Positions 10,015 through 20,442 of a DNA stretch of 64,000 nt are shown here, piece by piece. The DNA lies in the NCBI RefSeq assembly GCF_002778015.1, contig NZ_NJPP01000001.1, positions 262 to 64,261 of the forward strand, given 5' to 3'. The position numbers and the translations under genes are program-made. Origin of the DNA: Bartonella tribocorum. GTDB taxonomy: Bacteria; Pseudomonadota; Alphaproteobacteria; Rhizobiales; Rhizobiaceae. Each line of letters opens with the position of its first letter. Position 1 is the first letter of the stretch. The notes under the pieces are model-generated. The model did not search any database. It saw nothing but the letters and a program-made list of their open reading frames with translations, and was not told the origin of the DNA.

Positions 10015-12702
10015 TTAAACAGCTAGCTTACGCAAGACATATTGCAAAATTCCACCATGATGCAAATAATCTAACTCATCTTCAGTATCAATACGGCATA
10101 ATAATGGAATGGTTTTTACCGTATCATCAGAAAAAGTAATGGTCGCCACGGTTTTTTGACGAGGTTTCAAATTATGAATCCCTTCAATTGTTACCTTTTC
10201 ATCTCCCTTTAAGCCTAAAGATTTCCAACTTAGCCCCTCCTCAAAGACAAAAGGAACAATGCCCATACCAACAAGATTAGAACGATGAATCCTTTCAAAA
10301 GATTGCACGATCACCGCTTTAATACCAAGAAGATTGGTTCCCTTGGCGGCCCAATCGCGTGATGATCCATTGCCATATTCAATACCCGCAAAAACAACGA
10401 GCGGAATACCTTCTTGTTTATATGCCATTGCTGCATCGTAAATAGTTTGTTCTACAGCTGAGGGATAATGAACCGTATAACCTCCCTCTCGACCATTTTC
10501 TCCTAACATGAAATTACGAATGCGGATATTGGCAAAGGTCCCCCGAACCATAACTTCATGATTCCCACGACGCGTTCCATATTGATTAAAATCAGCCACG
10601 TGAACACCATGATTCATTAAATACTTTCCAGCAGGAGAATCTGCCTTAATAGAACCAGCAGGAGAAATATGATCTGTCGTGATTTTATCACCAAACAAAC
10701 CTAAAATTCGTGCATCTTTGATATCTGGTAACACATCAGGTGTTTTCTGCATATCATCGAAATAAGGTGGATTACGGACATAGGTGGATTGCTCATCCCA
10801 AGAATAGGTAGACCCTGTAGGGATTTGAACTTTTTGCCAATTTTCATCTCCCTTAAAGACATCAGCATACTTTTCGGCAAAAACCTTACGCGTAACATTT
10901 TCTTCGATAAATGCTTGTATTTCTTGAGAAGTTGGCCAAATATCTCTCAAATAAACCGGTTGACCCTCTAAATCTTCACCAAGGGGTTCCTTGGTTAAAT
11001 CTTTACACACCGTCCCGACAAGCGCATGTGCAACAACTAATGGGGGTGAAGCTAAATAATTTGCTTGCACATCCGGAGAAACACGCCCTTCAAAATTACG
11101 ATTTCCTGAAAGAACAGCAGATGCAATAACACCATTGTCATTAATCGTTTTGGAAATAGCGGGATGCAAAGGACCAGAATTTCCAATACATGTTGTACAC
11201 CCAAACCCTACTAAGTTAAATCCTAATGCATCTAAATCTTTTTGCAGACCCGAATTTTTAAGGTAAGCTTCAACAACTTGTGAACCAGGTGCAAGAGAAG
11301 TTTTTACCCATGGTTTGCTTTTCAGACCCTTTGCCACCGCATTTCGTGCCAAAAGACCTGCGGCAATAAGAACACTTGGATTTGATGTATTTGTACAGGA
11401 AGTAATCGCAGCGATCACCACATCACCGTGACTAAGCGTATATTCTTCACCTTCAACCGGATAATGCTCACCTTGTCCTGAAGTTTTCTTATAGTCTTCG
11501 ACCAAAGCTTTCTCAAAACCTTGCCCAACATTTTCCAGTGCAATACGTCCTTCCGGACGTTTAGGACCAGCCATAGAAGGAACAACGGTTCCCATATCTA
11601 ATTCAATTGTATCACTAAAAATGGGATTAGCCACCATTTCATCATGCCACATCCCTTGTGCTTTGGAGTAAGCCTCCACTAAGGCAATCCGATTTTCATC
11701 ACGCCCTGTCATATTGAGATAACGCACTGTCTCTTTATCAACTGGAAAAAAGCCACAGGTTGCTCCATATTCAGGTGCCATATTCCCAATCGTCGCTCGG
11801 TCAGCAAGCGTCATATGCTCCAAACCAGGGCCAAAAAATTCAACAAATTTACCAACAACGCCCTTTTGGCGGAGCATTTGGGTTACCGTTAACACGAGAT
11901 CGGTCGCTGTTACACCTTCTTTAAGTTTTCCTGTTAGGCGAAAACCAATCACTTCAGGTAACAACATAGAAACAGGTTGACCTAACATTGCCGCTTCTGC
12001 TTCAATGCCACCAACACCCCAACCTAGAACACCCAAACCATTGACCATCGTTGTGTGCGAATCAGTCCCCACACAGGTATCAGGATAAACCGTCTCACCC
12101 CCCTCTTCATTCTTCATCCACACGCATTGTGCTAAATATTCAAGGTTAACCTGATGACAAATCCCTGTTCCTGGAGGAACAACGCGAAAATTTTTAAAGG
12201 CTTGTTGCCCCCATTTCAAGAAACGATAACGCTCACCATTGCGTTCATATTCATGTTCAACGTTTTCCTTAAAAGCCATGGGAGTGCCAAAATCATCAAC
12301 AATAACTGAATGATCAATGACGAGATCAACAGGAATGAGAGGATTAATTTTTTCAGCGTTACCACCAAGTTTAACCATAGCATCCCGCATAGCCGAAAGA
12401 TCAACAACCGCAGGAACACCAGTAAAGTCTTGCATAAGAACACGCGCAGGACGGTAGGCGATTTCTGCCCCTGCACCCCCTTTGTCGCTTAACCACTTAG
12501 CAACATTGAGGATATCCTCTTTTTTAACTGTGCGACCATCTTCAAAGCGTAATAAATTTTCGAGAATAACTTTCATCGAAAACGGCAAACGAGAAATGTC
12601 TTCAAGTCCATTTTTTTCCGCTTCGATCAAGCTATAATAAGTATATTCTTTGCCAGCAACATTTAACGTTCTGCGACAATTAAAGCTATCAATGTGAATC
12701 AT
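10015..12702 (-). CDS. acnA: Aconitate hydratase A
   Basis: TCA-cycle enzyme interconverting citrate and isocitrate through a [4Fe-4S] cluster; cytoplasmic. 895 residues, as for AcnA/IRP1-type aconitases. The cluster cysteines are C436 (TSCTNTSNPSV), C502 and C505 (GFGCTTCIGNSG). Other motifs include VGTDSHTTMVNGLG near 211 and YGNGSSRDWAAKG in the swivelling C-terminal domain, whose serine is catalytic. It is a single-gene unit divergent from ccmABCDG. An ICE-like palindrome at 12906-12920 lies in the shared upstream region, so iron-dependent control is plausible. A weak hairpin (9993-9999 with 10008-10014) abuts the stop codon. Confidence 0.98.
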   Translation of the reverse strand: MIHIDSFNCRRTLNVAGKEYTYYSLIEAEKNGLEDISRLPFSMKVILENLLRFEDGRTVKKEDILNVAKWLSDKGGAGAEIAYRPARVLMQDFTGVPAVVDLSAMRDAMVKLGGNAEKINPLIPVDLVIDHSVIVDDFGTPMAFKENVEHEYERNGERYRFLKWGQQAFKNFRVVPPGTGICHQVNLEYLAQCVWMKNEEGGETVYPDTCVGTDSHTTMVNGLGVLGWGVGGIEAEAAMLGQPVSMLLPEVIGFRLTGKLKEGVTATDLVLTVTQMLRQKGVVGKFVEFFGPGLEHMTLADRATIGNMAPEYGATCGFFPVDKETVRYLNMTGRDENRIALVEAYSKAQGMWHDEMVANPIFSDTIELDMGTVVPSMAGPKRPEGRIALENVGQGFEKALVEDYKKTSGQGEHYPVEGEEYTLSHGDVVIAAITSCTNTSNPSVLIAAGLLARNAVAKGLKSKPWVKTSLAPGSQVVEAYLKNSGLQKDLDALGFNLVGFGCTTCIGNSGPLHPAISKTINDNGVIASAVLSGNRNFEGRVSPDVQANYLASPPLVVAHALVGTVCKDLTKEPLGEDLEGQPVYLRDIWPTSQEIQAFIEENVTRKVFAEKYADVFKGDENWQKVQIPTGSTYSWDEQSTYVRNPPYFDDMQKTPDVLPDIKDARILGLFGDKITTDHISPAGSIKADSPAGKYLMNHGVHVADFNQYGTRRGNHEVMVRGTFANIRIRNFMLGENGREGGYTVHYPSAVEQTIYDAAMAYKQEGIPLVVFAGIEYGNGSSRDWAAKGTNLLGIKAVIVQSFERIHRSNLVGMGIVPFVFEEGLSWKSLGLKGDEKVTIEGIHNLKPRQKTVATITFSDDTVKTIPLLCRIDTEDELDYLHHGGILQYVLRKLAV

Positions 12703-12894
12703 AACTGTCCACCCTCATACTACAAACCACCCAATTCCCAGGAATGAACAACACAAACTACGAGTCAAGGTCGCAGCTTGAGCGCAGATGCAACTACCTC
12801 CGCTATCCATTTCCCCCTCCACCTTTCATAGGTAAATGCGGAAATCAGCGCTAAAAACTATTCTACACCAGATATTGATGTAACGCACTCCTTA

Positions 12895-12920
12895 TAGAAC
12901 TATTTCTAGAACTATTCTAG
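12895..12920. promoter_or_regulatory. ICE-like palindrome (possible Irr operator) between acnA and ccmA
   Basis: Bases 12906-12920 form a perfect CTAGAA-CTA-TTCTAG inverted repeat (6-3-6). It matches the core AGAA-N3-TTCT of the rhizobial iron-control element (TTTAGAA-N3-TTCTAAA), which Irr binds. A second imperfect repeat, TAGAA-CTAT-TTCTA (12895-12908), overlaps it. It lies about 65 bp before ccmA and 205 bp before acnA. Irr binding is inferred from the motif and from the iron/haem character of both flanking genes. Confidence 0.5.
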
Positions 12921-12985
12921 GGACAATTGCATAAAAAAACGTGTTTTTTATCCTATAATGCAATAAAGAATAGGAAAATAAAAAA

Positions 12986-13609
12986 ATGGGCAATCACATG
13001 GTGTTATCAGGCAAAGATTTAGCAGCTTACAGAAATGAGGAAATTCTGTTCAAAAATCTTTCTTTTTGTTTATTTCCACAGCAACTTATGACAATCACTG
13101 GACCAAATGGCATCGGAAAATCTACATTACTCCGAATCATTGTTGGTCTTCTTGAAGCTGCTGAAGGTCATATCATACTTAAAGACTATGAACAAAGCTA
13201 TCCTGTTACAACTGCGTGTCATTATCTTGGTCCTCAAAATGCCATGAAACCTCTTTTATCTGTCATTGATAATTTGCAATTTTGGGCAGAGTTTTATGGA
13301 CAACCTCTATACTCCCCCTATGAAGCCCTTGCCGATATCGGCCTTTCTGATCTTGAACATTTACCCTTTAACACTCTGTCAACTGGGCAACAAAGACGTG
13401 TCGCTCTTGCTCGCCTTTTGCTCTCTTATCGTCCTATTTGGATTTTAGATGAACCAATATCGGGGCTTGATAGCCATGCTCAAAAACGCCTTACTTGTAT
13501 TTTCCAGCGTCATCTCAATCAAGGTGGTATGATTATCGCCGCAACCCATCATTCTTTAGGTATTCCAGAAAACCATAAAATCGCTCTGGAAAAATTTTTA
13601 CCTCTCTAG
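12986..13609 (+). CDS. ccmA: Haem exporter / cytochrome c maturation ATP-binding protein CcmA
   Basis: ATPase of the CcmABCD complex that releases haem-loaded CcmE during c-type cytochrome maturation, on the cytoplasmic face of the inner membrane. 207 residues. Walker A is GPNGIGKSTLLR near 39-50, the ABC signature is LSTGQQRRVALARLL near 131-145, and Walker B is IWILDEP shortly after. All are intact. First gene of ccmABCD-ccmG; ccmB follows after 11 bp. An in-frame ATG four codons later is an alternative start. The other maturation genes (ccmE, ccmF, ccmH, ccmI) are not in this window. Confidence 0.95.
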   Translation: MGNHMVLSGKDLAAYRNEEILFKNLSFCLFPQQLMTITGPNGIGKSTLLRIIVGLLEAAEGHIILKDYEQSYPVTTACHYLGPQNAMKPLLSVIDNLQFWAEFYGQPLYSPYEALADIGLSDLEHLPFNTLSTGQQRRVALARLLLSYRPIWILDEPISGLDSHAQKRLTCIFQRHLNQGGMIIAATHHSLGIPENHKIALEKFLPL

Positions 13610-13620
13610 GAGAGAATAAA

Positions 13621-14286
13621 ATGCAAGCACTGTTCTGGCGTGATCTTAAACTATTATTAGCGCCACAAGCCTCTTCACTAACAGGACTATTATTTTTCAT
13701 CGCTGTTGTTGTCATAACCCCCTTTGCTATTGGACCAGATCCCAAAATTCTTGCACAAATAGGGCCAGGAATATTGTGGTTTGGGGCCCTTCTTGCAGGA
13801 CTCCTCAATCTGAACACACTATTCCAAATCGATCGTGATGATGGCAATCTCGACCAATTTATCCTTTCAGAACAAAGACAAAGTTTCACACTGATTGTCC
13901 TTACCAAATGCATTGCCCATTGGGTAGGAACAATGCTTCCTCTCATTTTTGCTACGCCTATTTTGGCCCTTATGCTCCATTTAGATGTAACGATAACTTT
14001 TACAACAATACTTACCCTTTTATGCGGAACACCAGCCATTATTTTTATTGGTGCTATAGGAGCAGCACTTGCAACCTCATTGTTGCACAGTACTCTTCTT
14101 ATTTTCATCATTATCTTACCATGGATCATTCCAATTATGATTTTTGGCGTTTCAGCCGCTACAGCTCCGACAAATCCAAATGCATCTTTTCTCAGTTCTT
14201 TGGCTCTTCTTAGTGCTTTTTCACTTTTTTTGAGTCTTTTTAGCTCTTTTGTTGCCGCTCTAACGCTTAAGCTTTTATCAGAATAA
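13621..14286 (+). CDS. ccmB: Haem exporter protein CcmB
   Basis: Integral membrane partner of CcmA, 221 residues with six hydrophobic segments (roughly 20-40, 45-65, 95-120, 128-152, 158-180 and 192-218). The N-terminal MQALFWRDLKLLLAP and the early FFIAVVVITPFAIGPD region are characteristic. A strong AGGAGAG ribosome site lies nine bases before the ATG. It is tightly linked to ccmA and ccmC. Confidence 0.94.
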   Translation: MQALFWRDLKLLLAPQASSLTGLLFFIAVVVITPFAIGPDPKILAQIGPGILWFGALLAGLLNLNTLFQIDRDDGNLDQFILSEQRQSFTLIVLTKCIAHWVGTMLPLIFATPILALMLHLDVTITFTTILTLLCGTPAIIFIGAIGAALATSLLHSTLLIFIIILPWIIPIMIFGVSAATAPTNPNASFLSSLALLSAFSLFLSLFSSFVAALTLKLLSE

Positions 14287-14314
14287 TAAAAGATGATTGC
14301 CGCATAACAAAACT

Positions 14315-15112
14315 ATGCCTATGATGAATTTCATGAATAAACTATCTCACACACATAAAATGAGGTCACTCCCTGAAAGTTTTACCCGTTTCGTGAAAAT
14401 AAGCAAAATCATTATACCTTGGTTAGCCAGCATAACGTTATGTCTTCTTATCTTAGGGCTTATTCTTGTGATACATTCCCCTGATGACTATCAACAAGGT
14501 ATCACTGTTAAGATTATGTACATTCATGTACCTTTCGCGTGGGTGTCTATATTCTGTTATATAACGATGAGTGCAGCAGCATTAGCAAATCTTATTTGGA
14601 AATATCATCTTGCTGATGTGGCACTCAAATGTGGTGCGCCCATTGGGGCAATTTTTACCGCCTTGGCTCTCATGACAGGAGCCCTTTGGGGGCGCCCTAC
14701 ATGGGGAACATGGTGGGTATGGGATGCACGATTAACATCCGTTTTAATTTTGCTTTTTATCTATCTTGCCATTATCCTGCTTAGGCGTGCTTTTGACAAC
14801 CAAGTAAAAGCTGCTCGTGCTACTTCAATTCTTACCCTTGTTGGATTTGTTAATATCCCTATTATTAAATTTTCAGTTAATTGGTGGAACACATTGCATC
14901 AACCAGCATCCCTGTTACGTGCTGGTGGATCAACAATCGACAAAGCTATGTTATGGCCCCTTATAACAATGCTATTTTGCTTCATCTTTATGTTTGTTGT
15001 GCTCTATTTGATGGCTATGCGAAATGAAATCAACCGTCGTTATATTCAAATACTTCAGATTAAAAAATCTCGTCGTGTACAACAGCAGGACTCTTCATCA
15101 TGCTCGACCTAA
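14315..15112 (+). CDS. ccmC: Haem exporter protein CcmC
   Basis: Inner-membrane protein that presents haem to CcmE. The WWD haem-handling signature WGTWWVWDARLT is present near residue 130, with six membrane segments and conserved histidines in flanking loops (MYIHVPFAW). Length is about 265 residues, slightly above the usual 240-250 because of the N-terminus. The frame opens at a TTG (14297) and has four ATGs between 14315 and 14333; I took the first ATG, so the start is uncertain. The 3' end overlaps ccmD by 13 bp. Confidence 0.93.
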   Translation: MPMMNFMNKLSHTHKMRSLPESFTRFVKISKIIIPWLASITLCLLILGLILVIHSPDDYQQGITVKIMYIHVPFAWVSIFCYITMSAAALANLIWKYHLADVALKCGAPIGAIFTALALMTGALWGRPTWGTWWVWDARLTSVLILLFIYLAIILLRRAFDNQVKAARATSILTLVGFVNIPIIKFSVNWWNTLHQPASLLRAGGSTIDKAMLWPLITMLFCFIFMFVVLYLMAMRNEINRRYIQILQIKKSRRVQQQDSSSCST

Positions 15113-15351
15113 ATGGCATCCACAGTGGACTTTTAGGAAACTTGTCTTTGAAAATTGATTTTTTCCTTGGTACCCTTAAACACGAGCAAATTGTTATTTT
15201 AAGTTATACGCTTTCTGCAATATCCCTCCTCTGTCTTATTGGCTATATTCTTTGCAAAGCCTTATACCAAAAAAAAATTCTCCAACAGCTAAACAAAAAA
15301 GAGTTGTCGCAAAAAGAAAAATACGATGAAGAATATCCCTCCAAAACTTAA
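15100..15351 (+). CDS. ccmD: Haem exporter protein CcmD
   Basis: Small single-span membrane protein of the CcmABCD complex that helps release holo-CcmE. 83 residues with one hydrophobic helix at about 33-53 followed by a charged, lysine-rich cytoplasmic tail, which is the whole diagnostic topology of CcmD. It is longer than many CcmD proteins (45-70). The assignment depends strongly on its place between ccmC (13-bp overlap) and ccmG (26-bp overlap). Confidence 0.82.
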   Translation: MLDLNGIHSGLLGNLSLKIDFFLGTLKHEQIVILSYTLSAISLLCLIGYILCKALYQKKILQQLNKKELSQKEKYDEEYPSKT

Positions 15352-15919
15352 AAAAAATATATCTTTACCTGTTTTATTTGTTCTTTTTGGACCATTTGTG
15401 CTTTTTCTTCTTCTCATGGTATTTTTTTTCAACTTTATAGATAAAAAATACCCTCAAGATCCTTCTCTTCTCCCAACTGCATTGGCTGGAAAACCTGCGC
15501 CCAATACGTACATTCCCCTTCTTGATAAGGAAAGTTATCTTAATTCAAAACAGTTTAAAGGACGTGTCACATTGGTCAATTTTTGGGGATCTTGGTGTTT
15601 GCCTTGCCGCGAAGAGCATCCTCTTCTTATGAAAATTGCACAAGATAAACGTTTTGATCTGATTGGTGTTAATTATAAGGATAATAAAGCAAACGCCCTG
15701 CGCTTTTTAAATAGTTTTGGTAATCCTTTTAAATTGATTGGCTTTGATGTTTCAGGATATACAGCCATTGATTGGGGGGTATATGGCCCCCCAGAAACCT
15801 TTCTCTTAAATAGAGAGAGCATCATTATTGCCAAACATGTTGGGCCTTTAACATGGCAAATTTATCAAAAAAAAATTCTACCAAAAATTGAACAAGCGCT
15901 TATGACAGAAGAAAAATAA
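15326..15919 (+). CDS. ccmG: Thiol:disulfide interchange protein CcmG/DsbE
   Basis: Membrane-anchored periplasmic thioredoxin-like protein that keeps apocytochrome c haem-binding cysteines reduced. 197 residues. One N-terminal membrane anchor (about 13-37) precedes a thioredoxin fold with the active site WCLPC near residue 92, preceded by LVNFWGSW, and the cis-proline region VYGPPETF near 152, both family hallmarks. It overlaps ccmD by 26 bp and closes the ccm operon. No terminator hairpin is evident after it. Confidence 0.95.
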   Translation: MKNIPPKLKKNISLPVLFVLFGPFVLFLLLMVFFFNFIDKKYPQDPSLLPTALAGKPAPNTYIPLLDKESYLNSKQFKGRVTLVNFWGSWCLPCREEHPLLMKIAQDKRFDLIGVNYKDNKANALRFLNSFGNPFKLIGFDVSGYTAIDWGVYGPPETFLLNRESIIIAKHVGPLTWQIYQKKILPKIEQALMTEEK

Positions 15920-15959
15920 AATACCAACATATTGATTCGTAAATGTAATTTACTCTTTT

Positions 15960-16130
15960 TGTCTCTTAAATAAAAATATCCAATACTATAAGTATTTTTT
16001 CAAATTTCTGTATGTTGAATTAAAAAAACGTTTAAGAAAAGGCTAAAAATACCTTTTATGAATCGTCTAAACGTAAAAATAATTGGCCGTATTTTAAGTT
16101 AAAAAATATAATCATGTAGGGCTTGTAAAA
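15960..16130 (+). pseudogene. Integrase-repeat remnant (leader plus N-terminal codons)
   Basis: The leader shared by the integrase repeats (ATCCAATACTATAAG, then GTTGAATTAAA) is recognisable from about 15975. It is followed by AAAGGCTAAAAAT and a decayed start reading CTTTTATGAATCGTC, equivalent to the MPLMN-AL start of other copies. Coding similarity fades within about 50 bp. Assignment is by eye against the copies at 34.3 and 41.9 kb. Confidence 0.5.
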
Positions 16131-16439
16131 ACATAAAGTTTTATCCATGCTATGCAAGCTATTTTATTTATACGAATTCTTATTCTGCTTAGGAAATTTT
16201 GAGTGATTTTTATGTTTCTTAAGCAATTAACTATCTGTTTTGTAACTTTATTTTTAATCATTTTGACGAAAACAGTATTGCCATGGAAACATTGTTGAAT
16301 CAGTAAAGGTGGCCAACTGTCATTTTCAAATTCATAGAGTGTTTTGTCTTTACTTTTACACATTGTTATGAAGCGGCTTTATCACTATTCTCGTCTCTAT
16401 AAAATAACAAATCCATTCCTTCACAGTGTCATTTTTATC

Positions 16440-16630
16440 TTTATTTTCAGCGCACTATCTTGTTTGAAAGAATCTTCATAAACTCCATATAGAGTCTTTT
16501 TTATACGTTCTTAATTTTCTCGATAATTTCTCTTATGATCACAACGAATGATTTTTTGACTCTTAATTCAGATAAATTCGAGTATGAAAATATAACTATG
16601 TTCAAAAAGTCTCATTGAACAAAAAATTAT
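16440..16630 (-). pseudogene. Integrase-repeat remnant (leader plus N-terminal codons)
   Basis: Read on the minus strand, the segment 16600-16510 resembles the shared leader (CTGAATTAAGAG, then AAATCATTCGTTG and GATCATAAG). It is followed near 16490 by an ATGGAGTTTATGAAG that matches the ATGGCTCTTATGAAC start of better copies. It is very degraded. With the plus-strand remnant at 15960 it makes a facing pair. The remaining bases of the 855-bp ccmG-hslO interval show nothing I can assign. Confidence 0.38.
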
Positions 16631-16774
16631 GAATAAAAATCAACCTATTAATGAATATTATAAAAGGATTTATTGACAGAAATATTCTAAAAGTTCATAT
16701 TCGCTGTGCTTAAGCTTTTATAACATGAATAAAATAGGCTTTTGTTGCACTTATTATTTTTATAAATAATTTGA

Positions 16775-17776
16775 CTATGTTTTTTCTTCCAAAAATTCTT
16801 GGGCAGTAAAACGATACGTTTCTGAGCAAAATTCACATGTGACTGAAATATAGTTATTTTCAACCATTTTATTGCGCTCATCAATCGGAAAACCTTCTAG
16901 GATTCCTTTAATTTTTTCACGTGAACAAGAACATTGATCGACAAGAGAAAAAGGATTAAAAATTCTCACACCTTGTTCATGAAAAAGACGGAACAAGAGC
17001 TTTTTACTCCCAACTTGAGGATCTGTTAATTCTGAACTTTCAATCGTTTTCATGAGTATTTTAGCTTCTTGCCATTGATTATCTAATTGGGTTTTTGTTT
17101 TCGTTTCTTCTCGCTTTTGATGAGAATATTCCATTTTATGGTGGGACGATGCTTGGGGCAAAAGTTGTGTCAAAATACCTCCGGCTCGCCAGCTTTTCTG
17201 CGGTTTTCCTTGGTTGTCACGATTGATTAATATAGCAACAGCCAAGCGGATGTCGGTAGGAATTTGTTCTGATTGATCAAAATAGGTACGAGCAGCTTCT
17301 TGTAAATTTGATCCATCTAATGCAACAATCCCTTGATAGGGTTGCATGTGAGGTCCTTGATCAATCGTGAAAGCTAAAGTGCCTTTTCCTAAAAGTATTT
17401 CTGAAGAGGTTTGTTCATTGTCTATGGCTTGTTGAAGCTGTTCTTTATCAAAACGAGCGTATCCCCGTAAACTGGAAGGAGGAGAAAAATCGCACACCAA
17501 CATATTAACTGGTCCATCAGAATGGGTTTGTAAAATAAATTTTCCCGTAAGCTTGAGAGAAGTCCCAAGCAGAACCGTTAAAAGTAAAGCTTCTGCCAGA
17601 AGATAAGAAACCGGTTCAGGGTATTGATGTCTTGTGAGAATAGAATTTAAAGTTTCTCCAAGTTGTACGACACGTCCACGGATATCAAGTTCTTCAACTT
17701 GAAAGGGAATAACAGTGTCATCTTCATGCAAAAAATTATTGTTTAGACATGCTTCATCTTTTGCTTGTTCATTCAT
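16775..17776 (-). CDS. hslO: Redox-regulated chaperone Hsp33
   Basis: Holdase activated by oxidation and loss of zinc; protects unfolding proteins under oxidative stress in the cytoplasm. The start at 17776 (MNEQAKDEA) gives 333 residues. The frame is open further upstream, but that stretch is the tail of the argF pseudogene. The zinc-binding cysteines are present as CxC (282, 284) and CxxC (314, 317) near the C-terminus, with DEALLL-like SYLLAEALLLTVLLG near residue 50. The gene lies 34 bp after argF, as in many Rhizobiales argD-argF-hslO operons, so it probably still depends on the argD promoter. Confidence 0.95.
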   Translation of the reverse strand: MNEQAKDEACLNNNFLHEDDTVIPFQVEELDIRGRVVQLGETLNSILTRHQYPEPVSYLLAEALLLTVLLGTSLKLTGKFILQTHSDGPVNMLVCDFSPPSSLRGYARFDKEQLQQAIDNEQTSSEILLGKGTLAFTIDQGPHMQPYQGIVALDGSNLQEAARTYFDQSEQIPTDIRLAVAILINRDNQGKPQKSWRAGGILTQLLPQASSHHKMEYSHQKREETKTKTQLDNQWQEAKILMKTIESSELTDPQVGSKKLLFRLFHEQGVRIFNPFSLVDQCSCSREKIKGILEGFPIDERNKMVENNYISVTCEFCSETYRFTAQEFLEEKT

Positions 17777-17810
17777 GGATTTGCCTTTTACATAATTTGT
17801 TGTATGGAGG

Positions 17811-18741
<931 letters not shown>

Positions 18742-18745
<4 letters not shown>

Positions 18746-19959
18746 GTGTGTGATATTTGTTTTTCTTTATTGATTTGCGAAAGATAAGAAATTGCTTTTT
18801 CAATACGGTGCAAACTTTCATCTATTTCTTCTTCGCTGATAATAAGGGGAGGCAATAAACGCACAACGTTGTTGTTGGCTGCAACACTTAAGAGATATTC
18901 ATTTTCCAAAGCATTAACGACAAGATTTGAAGGAACAACACACTGAATGCCCACCATAAGGCCCATCCCCTGAACTGCGCAGATAATATCAGGATAGATA
19001 TTGAGAATACGCAAAAGTCCACTTTTCAGCCTATCCCCCATGCGCTGAACATGGTTGAGAAAACTTGGCTCTAATAAAATATCAAGAACACTATTTCCTA
19101 CAGCCATTCCAAGAAGATTTCCTCCAAAGGTTGAACCATGAGTCCCAGACGTCATACTTCTTGCAACTTGATCTGTTGCAAGGCAAGCACCTAATGGAAA
19201 TCCACCTCCCAATCCTTTTGCGAGAGTAAGAATATCAGGCGTGATATCACTCCATTCATAAGCAAAAAGCTTTCCTGTTCGTCCCATGCCTGTTTGGACT
19301 TCATCAAAAATCAACAACAGACCATTATCATCGCATATTTTGCGCAAAAATCTTAAATATTTAAGAGAAACCGTTCGTATTCCTCCTTCCCCTTGAATAG
19401 GTTCAATAAGAATAGCAGCAGTATTTTTATTAACAGCGTTACGCAAAGCGATTTCATCACAAAAAGGGACTTGAATAAATCCACCAGCTTTAGGTCCAAA
19501 GCCTTCAAGATATTTTTCATGCCCAGTCGCAGCAAGTGCTGCAAGTGTACGCCCATGAAATGCCCCTTCAAAACTAATTATTTCAATGCGTGTTGAATGA
19601 CCTGCAGCATAATAGTAATGACGTGCCGTTTTGAAGGCGCATTCCAATGCTTCAGTACCTGAATTGCAGAAAAAAACCTTATCCGCAAAACTATTTGCAC
19701 AAAGCCGCGTGGCAAGAGCTGCTTGTTCAGGAGATTGAAAAAGATTAGAAACATGCCAAAGTTTTTCAGTTTGTCTTTTGAGTGTATCAACCAATTTAGG
19801 ATGGGCGTACCCTAATGCATTAACAGCAATGCCAGATGTGAAATCAAGGTAGCGTTCTCCTTTATCGGAAATAAGCCATACACCATGCCCCTGTTCAAAA
19901 TGCAAATTTCGTCGCACAAAGCATTCATAAAGTGGTTGTATAGAGATGGCATCCATCAT
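18742..19959 (-). CDS. argD: Acetylornithine / succinyldiaminopimelate aminotransferase
   Basis: PLP-dependent class III aminotransferase, 405 residues. Visible motifs are FTSGIAVNALGYAHP at the N-terminus, the phosphate-binding CNSGTEALECAFK near 98, FEGAFHGRTLAALAATG, IEPIQGEGGIR, the DEVQTGMGRTGK region, and TLAKGLGGGFPLGA containing the PLP lysine. All are intact, unlike its neighbour argF. In many bacteria ArgD also acts as the DapC step of lysine/diaminopimelate synthesis. That is the likely reason it survives here (inference). Two adjacent ATGs leave the start ambiguous by one codon. Confidence 0.95.
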
Positions 19960-20442
19960 TATTCCCTTTATACTTTAATCTTTTCAATATATATATACAA
20001 AGCAGCACGACAAATAAAATAACATGATACATTTCGTTATGATGTTTTCAACATTTTGCTGGATTAATGACTAAATCTATGAAATAGATCATTACACCAA
20101 TTAAAAAAAAGTCAATGAAGGTTCTACAAATAAACATTTTGAGGAAAAACTTTAAACAAAAGGGAGCGTTTAACCTATAATTGATTTGCAAGTTGGGGAA
20201 AACATTCTCAATAAACTCCTCAAGAGGTAAGGACTCTTGTCATGGAGTAAGTGTGTATTGTAAATTACATTAAGTTAAGCAAAATGATGTGTTTTGATTT
20301 GTAAGTTCCACAGATTGGATGATTTTCTTATGCTCACTTAGAGTGTAAAATTATTTCATTCAGGACATTGAAAACATTATTGAAACATTTTAAGGTGCAA
20401 AGGGGAAGCATCTCAGTGACGTAATCGGAATGGAGTGCTGAT
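19960..20442. other. argD-gcrA intergenic region
   Basis: A 483-bp AT-rich divergent spacer that must carry the promoters of argD (minus) and gcrA (plus). No ORF, tRNA, clear operator or repeat could be recognised by eye. Confidence 0.6.

Noticed and set aside
13533-14129. 198-codon open frame on the minus strand across ccmA/ccmB
   Set aside because: It lies antisense to two confidently identified ccm genes, has a basic low-information composition and matches no family; a shadow of the ccm coding frames.
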